Shown in pieces: positions 1-8,237 of a stretch of 64,000 nucleotides of DNA. Made by a program: the position numbers and the translations under genes. The notes beneath the pieces were generated by a model. It was given only the letters and a program-made list of their open reading frames with translations. It was not told the DNA's origin and did no database searches. The number at the start of each line of letters is the position of its first letter. Position 1 is the first letter of the stretch. This DNA is from Palsa-504 sp963753195 (lineage in GTDB: Bacteria; Actinomycetota; Actinomycetes; Streptosporangiales; Streptosporangiaceae). The stretch covers positions 1 through 64,000 of the forward strand of contig CAVWBH010000009.1 in NCBI GenBank assembly GCA_963753195.1. Reading direction: 5' to 3'.

Positions 1-2
1 AC

Positions 3-1130
3 GGCAAGCGCGGCAAGGCGCAGATCGAGTACGGGCTGCTGACCGACCACCACGGCCGCCCCGTGGCCGTCCGGGTGTTCGCCGGGAACACCGGCGACCC
101 GAAGACCTTCCCCGAGGCGGTGGACGCCGTGCGGGGAAAGTTCAGCCTGCAGCAGATGATCATGGTCGGGGACCGGGGCATGATCACCTCCGCGCGGATC
201 GCCGAGCTGCGCAAGCTGGACGGCATGGCCTGGATCACCTGCCTGCGCGGCCCCGCGATCAAGAAGCTCATGGCAGACGACGGCCCCCTGCAGCTGTCGC
301 TGTTCGATGAGCAGGACCTCGCCGAGATCCGCTCCCCGGACTACCCCGGCGAGCGGCTGATCGCCTGCCGCAACCCGGTCCTGGCCGCCGAGCGCGCCCG
401 CAAGCGCGAGGACCTGCTGGCCGCAACCGAGGCTGACCTGGCCCAGGTCGCCGCCCGGGTGGCCGCCGGGCGGATCAAGGACCCGGACAAGATCGGCGTC
501 GCCGCCGGGAAGATCATCAACAAGCGCAAGGTCGCCAAGCACTTCACCCTTGACATCACCCAAGGACAGCTGGCCTGGCACCGCAACCAGCCCGCCATCG
601 ACGCCGAAGCAGCCACCGACGGGATCTACGTCATCCGTACCCCCGTCCCCGAAGACTCCCTCAGCGCCCCCGGCGCGGTCGCCGCCTACAAAGACCTGGC
701 TAACCTCGAACGCGACTTCCGGCACATCAAAGCCGACGACCTGGACCTGCGGCCCATCTGGCACCGCCTCAACAACCGCGTCCGCGCCCACGTGCTGATC
801 TGCATGCTCGCCTGCTACCTGATCTGGCACCTGCGCCAGGCCTGGGCACCCCTCACCTTCACCGACGAGCACCCGCCCGGCCGGGCCAGCCCCGTCGCCC
901 CCGCCCGCCGGTCAGCATCCGCCGACACCAAAGCCGCCCGCAAGGCCGGCCCCGGCAAGCAGCCCATCCGCAGCTTCCGCGACATCATCGACCACCTGGC
1001 CACCCTGACCCGCAACGACCTCCGCTACGGCCAGACCATCATCCCCGCCCTCGCCGAACCCACCCCCGACCAGCGGCGCGCCTTCGACCTCATCGGCGCC
1101 GGCATCCCGCTGACCCTAAGCACCACGTAG
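3..1130 (+). CDS. IS1634-type (IS4 superfamily) transposase, 5'-truncated by the window edge
   Basis: DDE transposase of an insertion sequence. The reading frame is open from base 3 and has no start codon inside the window that fits the family, so the N-terminal part lies upstream. Visible features are a conserved second-Asp region (MIMVGDRGMITS, around bases 160-195), and the C-terminal signature in which a Tyr is followed by a Glu and, six residues later, a Lys (YKDLANLERDFRHIK, about bases 687-731), which is the YREK-type signature of the IS4 superfamily. The hydrophobic helix after it (LICMLACYLIWHL) is usual for IS1634 members. The end TAG is at 1128-1130. Family assignment is by motif and is confident; whether the element is intact cannot be judged because its left end is missing. 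Confidence 0.85.
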   Translation, partial: GKRGKAQIEYGLLTDHHGRPVAVRVFAGNTGDPKTFPEAVDAVRGKFSLQQMIMVGDRGMITSARIAELRKLDGMAWITCLRGPAIKKLMADDGPLQLSLFDEQDLAEIRSPDYPGERLIACRNPVLAAERARKREDLLAATEADLAQVAARVAAGRIKDPDKIGVAAGKIINKRKVAKHFTLDITQGQLAWHRNQPAIDAEAATDGIYVIRTPVPEDSLSAPGAVAAYKDLANLERDFRHIKADDLDLRPIWHRLNNRVRAHVLICMLACYLIWHLRQAWAPLTFTDEHPPGRASPVAPARRSASADTKAARKAGPGKQPIRSFRDIIDHLATLTRNDLRYGQTIIPALAEPTPDQRRAFDLIGAGIPLTLSTT

Positions 1131-1217
1131 ACACCACAAAACCCGGACCAGACCGTAAATACCTAGTTCAACCCCGCAATCCCGCTACCTCGGCAGACGT
1201 AACTTCGGGTTAATCAT

Positions 1218-1249
1218 GCTAGTGCCGCATCAGGCAACGTTCGCCCTGT
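1218..1249 (+). repeat. Left 32-bp inverted repeat of the SRPBCC segment
   Basis: Begins gctagtgccgcatcaggc and ends cgttcgccctgt. It matches the reverse complement of 1969-2000 at 31 of 32 positions (an A here at the position where the other copy has C). Confidence 0.85.
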
Positions 1250-1373
1250 TGAGGTGAACACCCGGTTGTGGAGGACCAGCCGGATCGTGAGGTCGGGTGT
1301 CTGTGGTCGCAGCCGTGCGCAGCCGCGCAGGAACAAGAGCAGCGAGCGGCTCCTTACCCGCCTGGGGCGAGGG

Positions 1374-1835
1374 CTACTGCTCCGCGTGGGCGGCGAGGTT
1401 CGTCAGGGAAGAAGCGAGCCCCGCGGCGTGGTCCTCTGCGGAGATGCCGTCCGGAACGTTCTCGGCAACGATGTCGGCGCGTGTCCCCGCGTCGACTGCG
1501 GCGACCTGCCAGGTCATAGTCATGGTGCCGGCATAGGCGGGGTCATCGGAGACGAAGTCCACCGCCTGCACGACCCGCTCGCCGGGGACGATGTCGACGA
1601 AGCGGGCCTCGACGATGTCGGAATCCACAGTCGCCTTGCCCGGTGCGCCTGACGCGTCGGAATAGGTCAGCACCATCCGGTACGACCCGCCCGGCCGGGC
1701 GTCGAATCGCTCGAACCTGCCGGTCATCCCGCCAGGAGGGAGCCATGCCAGGAGCGCCCCGGGATCGACGAGAGCGGCCCACACGCGCTCGGGTGGCGCA
1801 GCGATCACCCGCGACGCCCTGTCCGTACGTGGCAT
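1374..1835 (-). CDS. SRPBCC (START-like / AHSA1-type) domain protein
   Basis: 153-residue protein. The N-terminus (SRVIAAPPERVWAALVDPG) is the classical first strand and helix of the SRPBCC fold, followed by WLPPGGMTGRFERFD and GGSYRMVL and ending with a long C-terminal helix region (GLASSLTNLAAHAEQ). These are the marks of the AHSA1 / polyketide-cyclase-like group, small cytosolic proteins with a hydrophobic cavity that bind lipophilic ligands; the ligand cannot be predicted. Length is typical and the frame is intact. The gene is alone inside a segment bounded by 32-bp inverted repeats, so it may be a passenger of a mobile element. Start ATG at 1835 was chosen because it precedes the first conserved strand closely. 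Confidence 0.85.
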   Translation of the reverse strand: MPRTDRASRVIAAPPERVWAALVDPGALLAWLPPGGMTGRFERFDARPGGSYRMVLTYSDASGAPGKATVDSDIVEARFVDIVPGERVVQAVDFVSDDPAYAGTMTMTWQVAAVDAGTRADIVAENVPDGISAEDHAAGLASSLTNLAAHAEQ

Positions 1836-1968
1836 GGCGTGACCCTAGCACCATCGAACTTGGCTGGCGCCATGACCTCGACTCGTGTGGACCGCGTTGA
1901 GCCAGGGTTCGCCTTCCACCACCCTGCGTGACCATCACCTACCGTCCGCTCGATGGCACAAGCGTTGT

Positions 1969-2000
1969 ACAGGGCGAACGTTGCCTGAGGCGGCACTAGC
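1969..2000 (-). repeat. Right 32-bp inverted repeat of the SRPBCC segment
   Basis: Mirror copy of 1218-1249 with a single mismatch, reading acagggcgaacgttgcct from its left end. The core aacgtt is itself palindromic. The bases beyond each repeat do not match each other. Confidence 0.85.
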
Positions 2001-2319
2001 CAGCTCGGCTGCCTGTGCGTTATCGCAGTAGTGACCTGCTCGTTCTCGTAGCGGAGTGGGGGCCTGTCATACGGCGATCTGGTATTCGTGCGTGAGGCCG
2101 CCGATGACCTTTCTTCCGGCAGATCCGGTGCTCGGCGAGGTCCCTCTCTGGCGGCCGACGGTCGGCGTGAGCTGGCCAAGAGCACGGCGCGGCCCGTCTC
2201 CCTGCTAGTTCGCCGGATGCTCGGCTTGGGCGTCCTGGTGTCCCGCACAAACCTGTATGGCCTTTGAAGAGCCAGGTGCCGATACCACCTGGCCGGGGCA
2301 GTTCATCCTTAGCAGGGCG
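2001..2319. other. Non-coding stretch between mobile segment and znuA-like gene
   Basis: About 320 bases with no recognisable gene on either strand. It follows the stop of the ZnuA-like gene, where permease and ATPase genes of a metal transporter would normally be found; none is present. Confidence 0.6.
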
Positions 2320-3276
2320 TCACAGGTGCTCGGTGGAGACCTTGCTGGCCAGGGCCTTGTCCATGGCCTGCACCTCGGCCAGCATCCAAGACTGGTAGTC
2401 GTAGCCGGGGGTGGGCATCGTCTCGTACACGCCGACCACCGGGATGCCGTTGGCGTGGGCCAGGCTGATGTAGGACTCGGTCAGCGAGTCCGTGACCTGC
2501 TGGTTATACAGGAACACCTTGACCTTGTGGTCGGTGAACAGGGCCTTCTGCACGGCCACGTCCTGCGCCGAGGGGTCGGTGCCGTTCATGACGTCGGCCT
2601 GGAACGCCCAGGGGGTCATATTGTCCGTGCCCGCGGCCTGCAGCATGTAATCAGCCACCGGCTCGGTGGTCGCCACCGGGGTGGCCGGGTAGGTGGCCTT
2701 GAACTGGGCGATGGCCCGGTCCCACGCGGCAAGGCTGGCGGTGAACTTGGCCGCGTTCGCCGTGAAGTAGGCCGCGTGCGCGGGCTCGATCGCGGCCAGG
2801 TCGCTGGCGATGGCGCTGGCCACGGCAGGCATGGTGGTCGGGCTGTACCACAGGTGGGGGTTGGGTGTGCTATCGGGCAGGCCGAGCAGGTGCTGCACGT
2901 TGATGACCTTGCGGCTGGGATCCGGGGCCGCGTTCTCGATGGTGGTCGCCCAGTCGTCGTAACCGGCGCCGTTCTGCACGATCAGCTTGGCCTGGCTGAT
3001 CTCGCGCGCGACCGACGCGCTGGCCTCGAACGTGTGCGGGTCGGTATTCGGGTTGCTCATGATCGCCTCGGCATGCACGTACGCGCCGCCGACCTGCTGG
3101 ATGACGTCGGCGTACTCGTTCTCAGCGCCGATCGCGGTAAGGGTGCCACTGCCACCGGTCGCGGCGGCGGGCGCCACGCCCGCTGCGGCCGACGGGGAAG
3201 ACGACGAGCATCCGCTCGCTAGCAACATCGCGGCCAGCGGCAAGGCAGCGGAGACGACATTGACGCGAAATCGCAT
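2320..3276 (-). CDS. ZnuA-like metal ABC transporter substrate-binding lipoprotein
   Basis: 318-residue exported lipoprotein predicted to capture Zn2+ or Mn2+ outside the membrane. The start ATG at 3276 gives a signal peptide with a lipobox (LLASGC, lipid-carrying Cys at residue 23) followed by a Ser/Ala-rich tether. The body shows cluster A-I features: GAENEYADVIQQVGG, a first metal-site His in NPNTDPHTFEAS, a second in PNPHLWYSP, and a C-terminal GIPVVGVYETMPTPGYDY. The frame is open far upstream, but residues before this Met look non-coding. A Zur/Fur-type operator lies 63-84 bases upstream, so zinc (or iron/manganese) repression is likely. No permease or ATPase gene follows; downstream is non-coding DNA and a mobile segment, so it is an orphan here. 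Confidence 0.88.
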   Translation of the reverse strand: MRFRVNVVSAALPLAAMLLASGCSSSSPSAAAGVAPAAATGGSGTLTAIGAENEYADVIQQVGGAYVHAEAIMSNPNTDPHTFEASASVAREISQAKLIVQNGAGYDDWATTIENAAPDPSRKVINVQHLLGLPDSTPNPHLWYSPTTMPAVASAIASDLAAIEPAHAAYFTANAAKFTASLAAWDRAIAQFKATYPATPVATTEPVADYMLQAAGTDNMTPWAFQADVMNGTDPSAQDVAVQKALFTDHKVKVFLYNQQVTDSLTESYISLAHANGIPVVGVYETMPTPGYDYQSWMLAEVQAMDKALASKVSTEHL

Positions 3277-3338
3277 CACCCTGGGGACTCCCGATCTAGG
3301 CGGACGCGCCAGTCTGCAGCGCGAAGTTAAGTGAATAC

Positions 3339-3360
3339 GATTACGATAATCATTCTCATT
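3339..3360 (-). promoter_or_regulatory. Zur/Fur-family operator upstream of the znuA-like gene
   Basis: On the minus strand it reads aatgagaatgattatcgtaa, a near-palindrome around an AATGATT core that strongly resembles Fur/Zur boxes (Fur consensus has GATAATGATAATCATTATC; actinobacterial Zur boxes have TGAAAATGATTTTCA). Its place in front of a metal-binding protein gene supports a metal-responsive role; Zur is preferred over Fur by context only. Confidence 0.75.
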
Positions 3361-3849
3361 AGGCCGTGGCAAGGAGATCACGCCGATCACCCTTCGCGGC
3401 TCGCGGCTCGCGGACAGATATGCGAAGAGATCGGCACGTTCCGGGAGCCCGGATGCCGGAGCCGTGCAGGCCACGGTCCACTCAACCGGCCAGGCCAAAG
3501 CTGTAACGGCGGTCTTCCGGCAGCTGCGCCTTCTCGCAGGACAGAGCAGCGTAGACACTGCCCCCGCATCAGGCCATCCGGCAGGATGGCGGACAGCACC
3601 GCGGCTCGGAGCGGTCCCCGGCCGGCCGGAATCAGCCCCCTCGGAGGAACCTCGGACGGCAGATAACGCTTCGACCGGCGGGCCGGGTATGTACGTGAGC
3701 GTTAGGCCGCCCACAGACTGGCCAGGCTGGGCGTGATTCACGGCGGTACCGCTGGCGCTAACGGGCGTCCGTTCACGATCAGGCACCAGTTCGCCTGCCA
3801 TCGGTATGAAGGGCAGCACCACTGGGTGCCTGGGCGGCTGATCCACTGC
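3361..3849. other. Intergenic stretch without a supported gene
   Basis: About 490 bases between the metal operator and a small decayed cassette. Open frames exist but have no conserved motif and arginine-rich, shadow-like composition. I see no gene here. Confidence 0.5.
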
Positions 3850-4038
3850 TTAGGTGTGTGGGGTGAAGGCCAGGACCTCCGGCATGAAGTGGTTGAGGTC
3901 ATAGATGCCCAGGCTCTGCTCGATGCTTGCTACCCCGGCGACCTTGGGGGTGAACTCGTTCCCGCCAAACTGCAGGTGTTCCAGGTCGGCGAACTCCTGA
4001 GCGGTGACCACCGGGGCGGGGGGCGCTGGTTCGGTCAC
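3850..4038 (-). CDS. Small hypothetical protein (62 aa), translationally coupled
   Basis: GTG start at 4038 overlaps the TGA of the upstream reading frame by four bases (GTGA), which is typical of coupled genes. The product begins MTEPAPPAPVVTAQEFADLE and ends NHFMPEVLAFTPHT; acidic, no membrane segment and no motif I recognise. Composition (DLEHLQFGGNEF, SIEQSLGIYDLNHF) looks like real protein rather than shadow. It could be a complete tiny gene or the start of a truncated larger one. Function unknown. Confidence 0.4.
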   Translation of the reverse strand: MTEPAPPAPVVTAQEFADLEHLQFGGNEFTPKVAGVASIEQSLGIYDLNHFMPEVLAFTPHT

Positions 4039-4216
4039 CGCAGCGAGACCAGCGGCGTGCCGGAGGGCCGCAGCATGTACCTCTCCCGGAGGTCACGCAT
4101 GCCTGCTTCCACACGCTCCCTAATAGGTGGTCGACGAACAGTGAATGCCGGTCGTCCCGGTCCAGAGCCAGCAGCAGGGTGGCTGCCCCACTGCGGATGC
4201 GCCGGTCAGTCCACAT
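4036..4216 (-). pseudogene. Frameshifted small gene upstream of the 62-aa ORF
   Basis: Read from ATG at 4216 the first frame gives protein-like sequence (IRSGAATLLLALDRDDRHSL, then FVDHLL), and a different frame continues protein-like to a TGA overlapping the next start (RERVEAGMRDLRERYMLRPS then GTPLVSLR). The change of frame falls near 4110-4125, at ctattagggagcg on the minus strand. The ATG itself overlaps the TGA of a still earlier frame (ending TQVWLHVD), so three short frames seem to have been coupled head to tail. I do not recognise the family; the block looks like a remnant of an operon of small genes. Confidence 0.35.
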
Positions 4217-4291
4217 GCAGCCAGACCTGCGTGTTCACACAGACCAGCCAGCTCGTCGTCCTGGTCGACGGGGCCGGCCGAATGGTGGTGC

Positions 4292-5323
4292 TCAGTGGCC
4301 AGGCGCCAGGGTGCGGGATCGCTGCTCGACGCCCAGCTCGCCGTAGGGATAGTCGGTGGGGTGCGGGTCGCTGGCGGCGTCGAGCGTGGCAGTCTCGGCG
4401 GCGGTCAGGTGCAGTTCGGCCGCGCGAAGGTTGGTCTCGAGCTGGCTCATCGTGCGGGCGCCGAGGATGGTCGAGCTGACCGCGGGCCGGCCGGTCACCC
4501 AGGCCAGTGCGACCTCGGCCATGGACACGCCGCGGTCCTCGGCGATCTTCTGTACCGCGTCGATGACGTGCCAGGTGTAGTCGGTGCCGCGCCGGTCGTA
4601 GGCTTCCATGCCGCGGTTGGGGTCCTCGCCGAGGCGGGTGGCGCCGGCCGGCCGCTGGTCACGCCGGTACTTGCCGGACAGCCAGCCGCCGCCGAGGGGG
4701 CTCCAGGGCAGCAGGCCTAGGCCGGCGTCGATCGCGGCCGGCACGATCTCCCACTCGGTCTCCCGGGCCAGCAGGCTGTACTGCGGCTGGATGGTCACCG
4801 GCCCGGCCACGTTCAGGGCGCGGGCCAGGTGCACGGCCTTGGTCAGCTGCCAGCCGGTGAAGTTGGACAGCCCCCAGTAGCGGATCTTGCCGGCCTGGAT
4901 GAAACCCTCGATTGTCCGCAGGGTCTCCTCGAGCGGCGTCAGCGGGTCGTAGGCATGCACCTGATAGAGATCAACCGCCTCGCGCCCCAGCCGGCGCAGC
5001 GAAGCCTCCAGCGCGCGGGTCAGGTGGCGCGCGGACAGCCCGGCGCCGTTCGGCGAGTCATCCACCGGCATACGGCCCTTGGTGGCCAGCACCACGGGCT
5101 CGGTGACATCGGCCGGGCGGCGCGCGAACCAGCGGCCGATGATCTCCTCCGACCTCCCGCCACTGTACACATCCGCAGTGTCCACCATCGTGCCGCCCGC
5201 CTCGATGAACCGGTCGAGCTGCTGGTGCGCCCCGGGCTCGTCCGTCTCAGCGCCGAACGTCATCGTGCCCAGGCACAGGCTCGACACCGCGCAGCCGCTG
5301 TCTCCCAGCTTGCGATAGTCCAT
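4292..5323 (-). CDS. Aldo/keto reductase
   Basis: 343-residue NADPH-dependent oxidoreductase with the full (beta/alpha)8 AKR layout. The catalytic tetrad is visible: Asp48 (MVDTADVY), Tyr53, Lys82 (LATKG) and His123 (LYQVHAYD). The cofactor-binding C-terminal part (WVTGRPAVSSTILGARTMSQ) is the usual IPGAR-like NADP phosphate loop. Closest in style to the YhdN/Tas-type AKR subfamily, which reduces aldehydes and ketones; the physiological substrate is not predictable. It stands alone on the minus strand, and length and frame are normal. Confidence 0.92.
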   Translation of the reverse strand: MDYRKLGDSGCAVSSLCLGTMTFGAETDEPGAHQQLDRFIEAGGTMVDTADVYSGGRSEEIIGRWFARRPADVTEPVVLATKGRMPVDDSPNGAGLSARHLTRALEASLRRLGREAVDLYQVHAYDPLTPLEETLRTIEGFIQAGKIRYWGLSNFTGWQLTKAVHLARALNVAGPVTIQPQYSLLARETEWEIVPAAIDAGLGLLPWSPLGGGWLSGKYRRDQRPAGATRLGEDPNRGMEAYDRRGTDYTWHVIDAVQKIAEDRGVSMAEVALAWVTGRPAVSSTILGARTMSQLETNLRAAELHLTAAETATLDAASDPHPTDYPYGELGVEQRSRTLAPGH

Positions 5324-5671
5324 GAAGCCAGGCTACCGAGACCCGCAGCGCCGCAAAAGATGCGCTATCTGCGCGGATGGCCGCGGTCACGTGGTCAGGC
5401 GGCACGCCGAGTGCTGCCGGAGGCCGGGCGACGGAGCCGACAGGCAGCTCGCCGGCCAGCGGCCAGATCCAGGCGCAGGCGGTTCATAGTCGCATCGGGG
5501 TAGCCGCCGGACTCCTGGGCCATGAGGCCGGCGCAGCCGAACTGTCACACGGATCGCTTCACTGCCTGCGCCACCGTGCCGCCGGCCGAGCATCCGATCG
5601 CTGAAGCCTGGATGCGACGGCGGCTCGCATCTCACCTGGGTGGTGGTGTACGCGAAACACCCCGGTCACGG
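5324..5671. other. Intergenic stretch, no gene recognised
   Basis: About 350 bases between two minus-strand oxidoreductase genes. Short open frames are present on both strands but none has a motif, a good start signal or convincing composition. Confidence 0.5.
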
Positions 5672-6559
5672 TCAGGGTGTCCCTTCCTGCTGTTCGAGTA
5701 CGCGGGTCACGATGGTCAGGTCCTGATCGCCCAGACCTTGGCCAACGGCCTGCTGCCATTCGTCAGCCAGGGAGGCAAGGACGGCGAACCGGTCGCCGCC
5801 GGCCGCCTCGAGGGCGAGGTGCACGTCCTTGAGCGCGAGCGACAGCGCGAACTGAGCCGAGAACTCGCCGTCGGCGATGCGCCGCAGCTTGGCTTCCTGC
5901 CAGGCGGACACGAGAGCACCACCGCCGAGCGCGTCCACCACCGTCTCGGTCTCAAGGCCCAGCCGGCGAGCCAGGGCCACAGACGCGGCAACCGCTTCGG
6001 TCGCGAACGCCAGCCAGGTGTTGTTCACCAGCTTCAGCCGCGTTCCGGCCCCGGCCTCGCCGGCCCAGATCGTACGCTGGCCGAGCGCGTCGAACAGCGG
6101 AGTCACACGCGGACGCGCCCCGCCAGGACCTGACGCGAAGATCGTCAGCTGGCCGCGTTCGGCCGGATCCTTGCTTCCCGACACCGGCGCGTCCAGGAGC
6201 ATCACGTCCGGACGCTGGGCACCGGCCATGGCCGTGACGCGGTCGGTCCCCGCCACGCCGATGGTGCTCATCTGCGCCCAGATCGCGCCCGGCGCCAGCG
6301 CAGCGAGCATCCCCTGGTCCCGGGCGACCGAAAGGACAGCATCGGCGTCGGTCACCATCGTGACCACGATCGCGGCTCGGCGCGCCGCGTCGGCCGCGGT
6401 CCCGGCGACCTCAGCGCCGAGCTCAGCCAGGTCCCGGGTCGCCTCCGCCGTGCGGTTCCAGACGACCGTCGGGATGCCAGCACGCAAAGCACTGGCTGCC
6501 ATCCCGTGGCCCATCGCTCCAATGCCGAGCACCGCAACCGGCTCGTGCGTCCGTGCCAT
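5672..6559 (-). CDS. NAD(P)-dependent 3-hydroxyacid dehydrogenase-like oxidoreductase
   Basis: 295 residues, beta-hydroxyacid dehydrogenase family (3-hydroxyisobutyrate / tartronate semialdehyde reductase / imine-reductase-like). The N-terminal Rossmann loop is VAVLGIGAMGHGMA, followed by WNRT. The substrate motif DAPVSGSKDPAERG and the catalytic Lys in RLKLVNNTWLAFATEAVA are present. The C-terminal helical domain (GDRFAVLASLADEWQQAVGQG) is complete. The reaction is probably reversible oxidation of a 3-hydroxyacid with NAD(P), but imine reductases share this architecture and cannot be excluded. A good start at ATG 6559 leads straight into the Rossmann strand. Confidence 0.88.
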   Translation of the reverse strand: MARTHEPVAVLGIGAMGHGMAASALRAGIPTVVWNRTAEATRDLAELGAEVAGTAADAARRAAIVVTMVTDADAVLSVARDQGMLAALAPGAIWAQMSTIGVAGTDRVTAMAGAQRPDVMLLDAPVSGSKDPAERGQLTIFASGPGGARPRVTPLFDALGQRTIWAGEAGAGTRLKLVNNTWLAFATEAVAASVALARRLGLETETVVDALGGGALVSAWQEAKLRRIADGEFSAQFALSLALKDVHLALEAAGGDRFAVLASLADEWQQAVGQGLGDQDLTIVTRVLEQQEGTP

Positions 6560-6940
6560 CGGTCTCTCCCTTGCCAGGTGACGAGTCCTGCCAGCATCGC
6601 GCCGGCCGGACCCCCATGCGTACCCTAGGCGGCCGGGGCAGATGAAAACGAGGTCATGGCGGCCGGCTTCATCCGGCCACCGTGCACGGCGTGGCCCGCC
6701 CGGGCGCGGATGATGAGATGTTCAGCAGCCCGCCTGTGACCCGGCGGCCGGCGGCTTGCGGCCGCGCGAGCATCCTGCCGGGTGCCGTGCGGCTAGATTT
6801 CGCCTGCCTGGCGCCCCCGCCGCGGGCCGGTTGTGGGGATTTGGTGGGGATCTTGCTCCGCGCGGGCGCTTCCTGTGCCACGAAGATTCCCTCACTTCCT
6901 GCGCTGTCGCAGGTGAGAGGGCTGATGACCGAGGTTTGCG
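6560..6940. other. Intergenic stretch upstream of the IS481 insertion
   Basis: About 380 bases with no recognised gene. It ends with a small inverted repeat (cctgcg..cgcagg, near 6898-6913) and directly abuts the target duplication of the IS481 element. Before insertion this DNA lay just downstream of the tRNA-Asn 3' end. Confidence 0.5.
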
Positions 6941-6955
6941 TGGCTCCCGCGATAG
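6941..6955. repeat. 15-bp target-site duplication, left copy (tRNA-Asn 3' end)
   Basis: tggctcccgcgatag is identical to 8277-8291, which is the 3' end of the tRNA-Asn gene including CCA. The two copies flank the IS481 element exactly at its TGT...ACA ends. Confidence 0.93.
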
Positions 6956-7025
6956 TGTCCAGTTTCAGGACATGCGAATGGCGTGTCTCAGGGCATAGGA
7001 ATACCCGCGGCGGCACGGTCGGCGG

Positions 7026-8237
7026 ATGTCGAAGACGCGTCTTGTCATCACCGCTGTCGTCACCGAGGGCCGGAGCCAGGGGGAGGTAGCCCGGGCCTAC
7101 GGGGTGTCTCAGGGCTGGGTGTCCCGGCTGGTGGCCCGGTACCGGGCTGAAGGCGAGGCCGCGTTCGAGCCGCGGTCCCGGCGGCCGAAGACCTCCCCGT
7201 CGGCAATCAGCCCGGAGGCTGCGGACCTGATCGTGCGGCTGCGCAAGGAACTGGCCGGGCAGGGCCTGGACGCCGGGCCGCACACCATCGGCTGGCACCT
7301 GGCCCACCACCACCAGATCCAGGTCTCGCCCGCCGCCATCAGCCGCTACCTGACCCGGGCCGGGCTGGTCACCCCCGACCCGGCCAAGCGCCCCAGATCG
7401 TCCTGCCTGCGGTTCGAAGCCGCCCAGCCCAACGAGTGCTGGCAATCCGACTTCACCCACTGGCCGCTGGCGGACGGGACCGGCACCGAGGTCTTGACCT
7501 GGCTGGATGACCACTCCCGGCTGGCCCTGTCCGTCACCGCCCACCACCGCGTCACCGGCCTCATCGTGCTGGCCGCCTTCCGCGCCGCCGTAGCCCGTTA
7601 CGGGCCACCGGCCGCCACACTCACCGACAACGGCATGGTCTTCACCACCCGGCTGCCGGGCGGCAAAGGCGGCCGCAACGGCCTGGAAACCGACCTGCGG
7701 CGCCTGGGCATCACCCAGAAGAACGGCCGCCCGAACCACCCCCAGACCCAGGGCAAGGCCGGACGGTTCCAGCAGACGATGAAGAAATGGCTGGCCAGCC
7801 AGCCACCCCCGGCTACCCTCGCCGAGCTCCAGCAGCTGCTGGACACCTTCAGCGGCAGCTGCAACACCCAGCGGCCGCACCGCTCGCTGCCGGGCCGCGC
7901 CACCCCAGCCACCATCTACGCCGCCCGCCCCAAAGCCACGCCCGGCAACCGTGACACCGACACCCACCACCGCGTCCGCCGCGACCGCACCGGCCACTCC
8001 GGCGTCGTCACCCTGCGCCACCACGGGAAACTCCACCACATCGGCGTCGGCCGGACCCACGCCCGGACCCATGTCCTCCTCCTCATCCAGGACCTGCACA
8101 TCCGCGTCATCAACGCCGCCACCGGCGAACTCCTCCGCGAACTGACCCTCGACCCGGACAAGGACTACCAGCCCACCGGACGGCCACCCGGCCCCCAGCC
8201 CGGAACACCACGCAAACGCAAAAACCCCGAACCCTGA
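7026..8237 (+). CDS. IS481-family transposase with substituted catalytic Glu
   Basis: 403-residue transposase. N-terminal helix-turn-helix (SQGEVARAYGVSQGWVSRLV), an arginine-rich linker (EPRSRRPKTSP), a second HTH (VSPAAISRYLTRAGL) and an rve/DDE core. The first Asp is in ECWQSDFTHW and the second in LTDNGMVF. The third position, normally GKVERF in this family, reads GKAGRF (bases 7750-7770), so the catalytic Glu is replaced by Gly. Unless another Glu substitutes, the enzyme should be inactive. The C-terminal region (HHGKLHHIGVGRTHARTHV) is a common extension in actinobacterial members. The stop codon sits in the loop of the terminator stem. Confidence 0.92.
   Translation: MSKTRLVITAVVTEGRSQGEVARAYGVSQGWVSRLVARYRAEGEAAFEPRSRRPKTSPSAISPEAADLIVRLRKELAGQGLDAGPHTIGWHLAHHHQIQVSPAAISRYLTRAGLVTPDPAKRPRSSCLRFEAAQPNECWQSDFTHWPLADGTGTEVLTWLDDHSRLALSVTAHHRVTGLIVLAAFRAAVARYGPPAATLTDNGMVFTTRLPGGKGGRNGLETDLRRLGITQKNGRPNHPQTQGKAGRFQQTMKKWLASQPPPATLAELQQLLDTFSGSCNTQRPHRSLPGRATPATIYAARPKATPGNRDTDTHHRVRRDRTGHSGVVTLRHHGKLHHIGVGRTHARTHVLLLIQDLHIRVINAATGELLRELTLDPDKDYQPTGRPPGPQPGTPRKRKNPEP

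Larger units (their letters stand above)
1218..2000. mobile_element. 783-bp inverted-repeat-bounded segment carrying an SRPBCC gene
   Basis: The two ends are 32-bp inverted repeats (1218-1249 and 1969-2000) that differ at one position. The segment holds a single recognisable gene, an SRPBCC-domain protein on the minus strand, and no transposase. This is what a non-autonomous element with a passenger gene, or an IS whose transposase was replaced, would look like. I found no direct target duplication in the immediate flanks, so transposition is inferred from the inverted repeats only. It lies directly between the IS1634-type transposase and an orphan metal-binding lipoprotein gene. Confidence 0.5.

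Noticed and set aside
1131..1217. Right end of the IS1634-type element
   Set aside because: The left end is outside the window, so no inverted repeat can be matched and the boundary cannot be supported.
6669..8099. 476-codon minus-strand frame across the IS481 element
   Set aside because: Antisense shadow of the transposase; it crosses the IS boundary, which a real gene would not survive.
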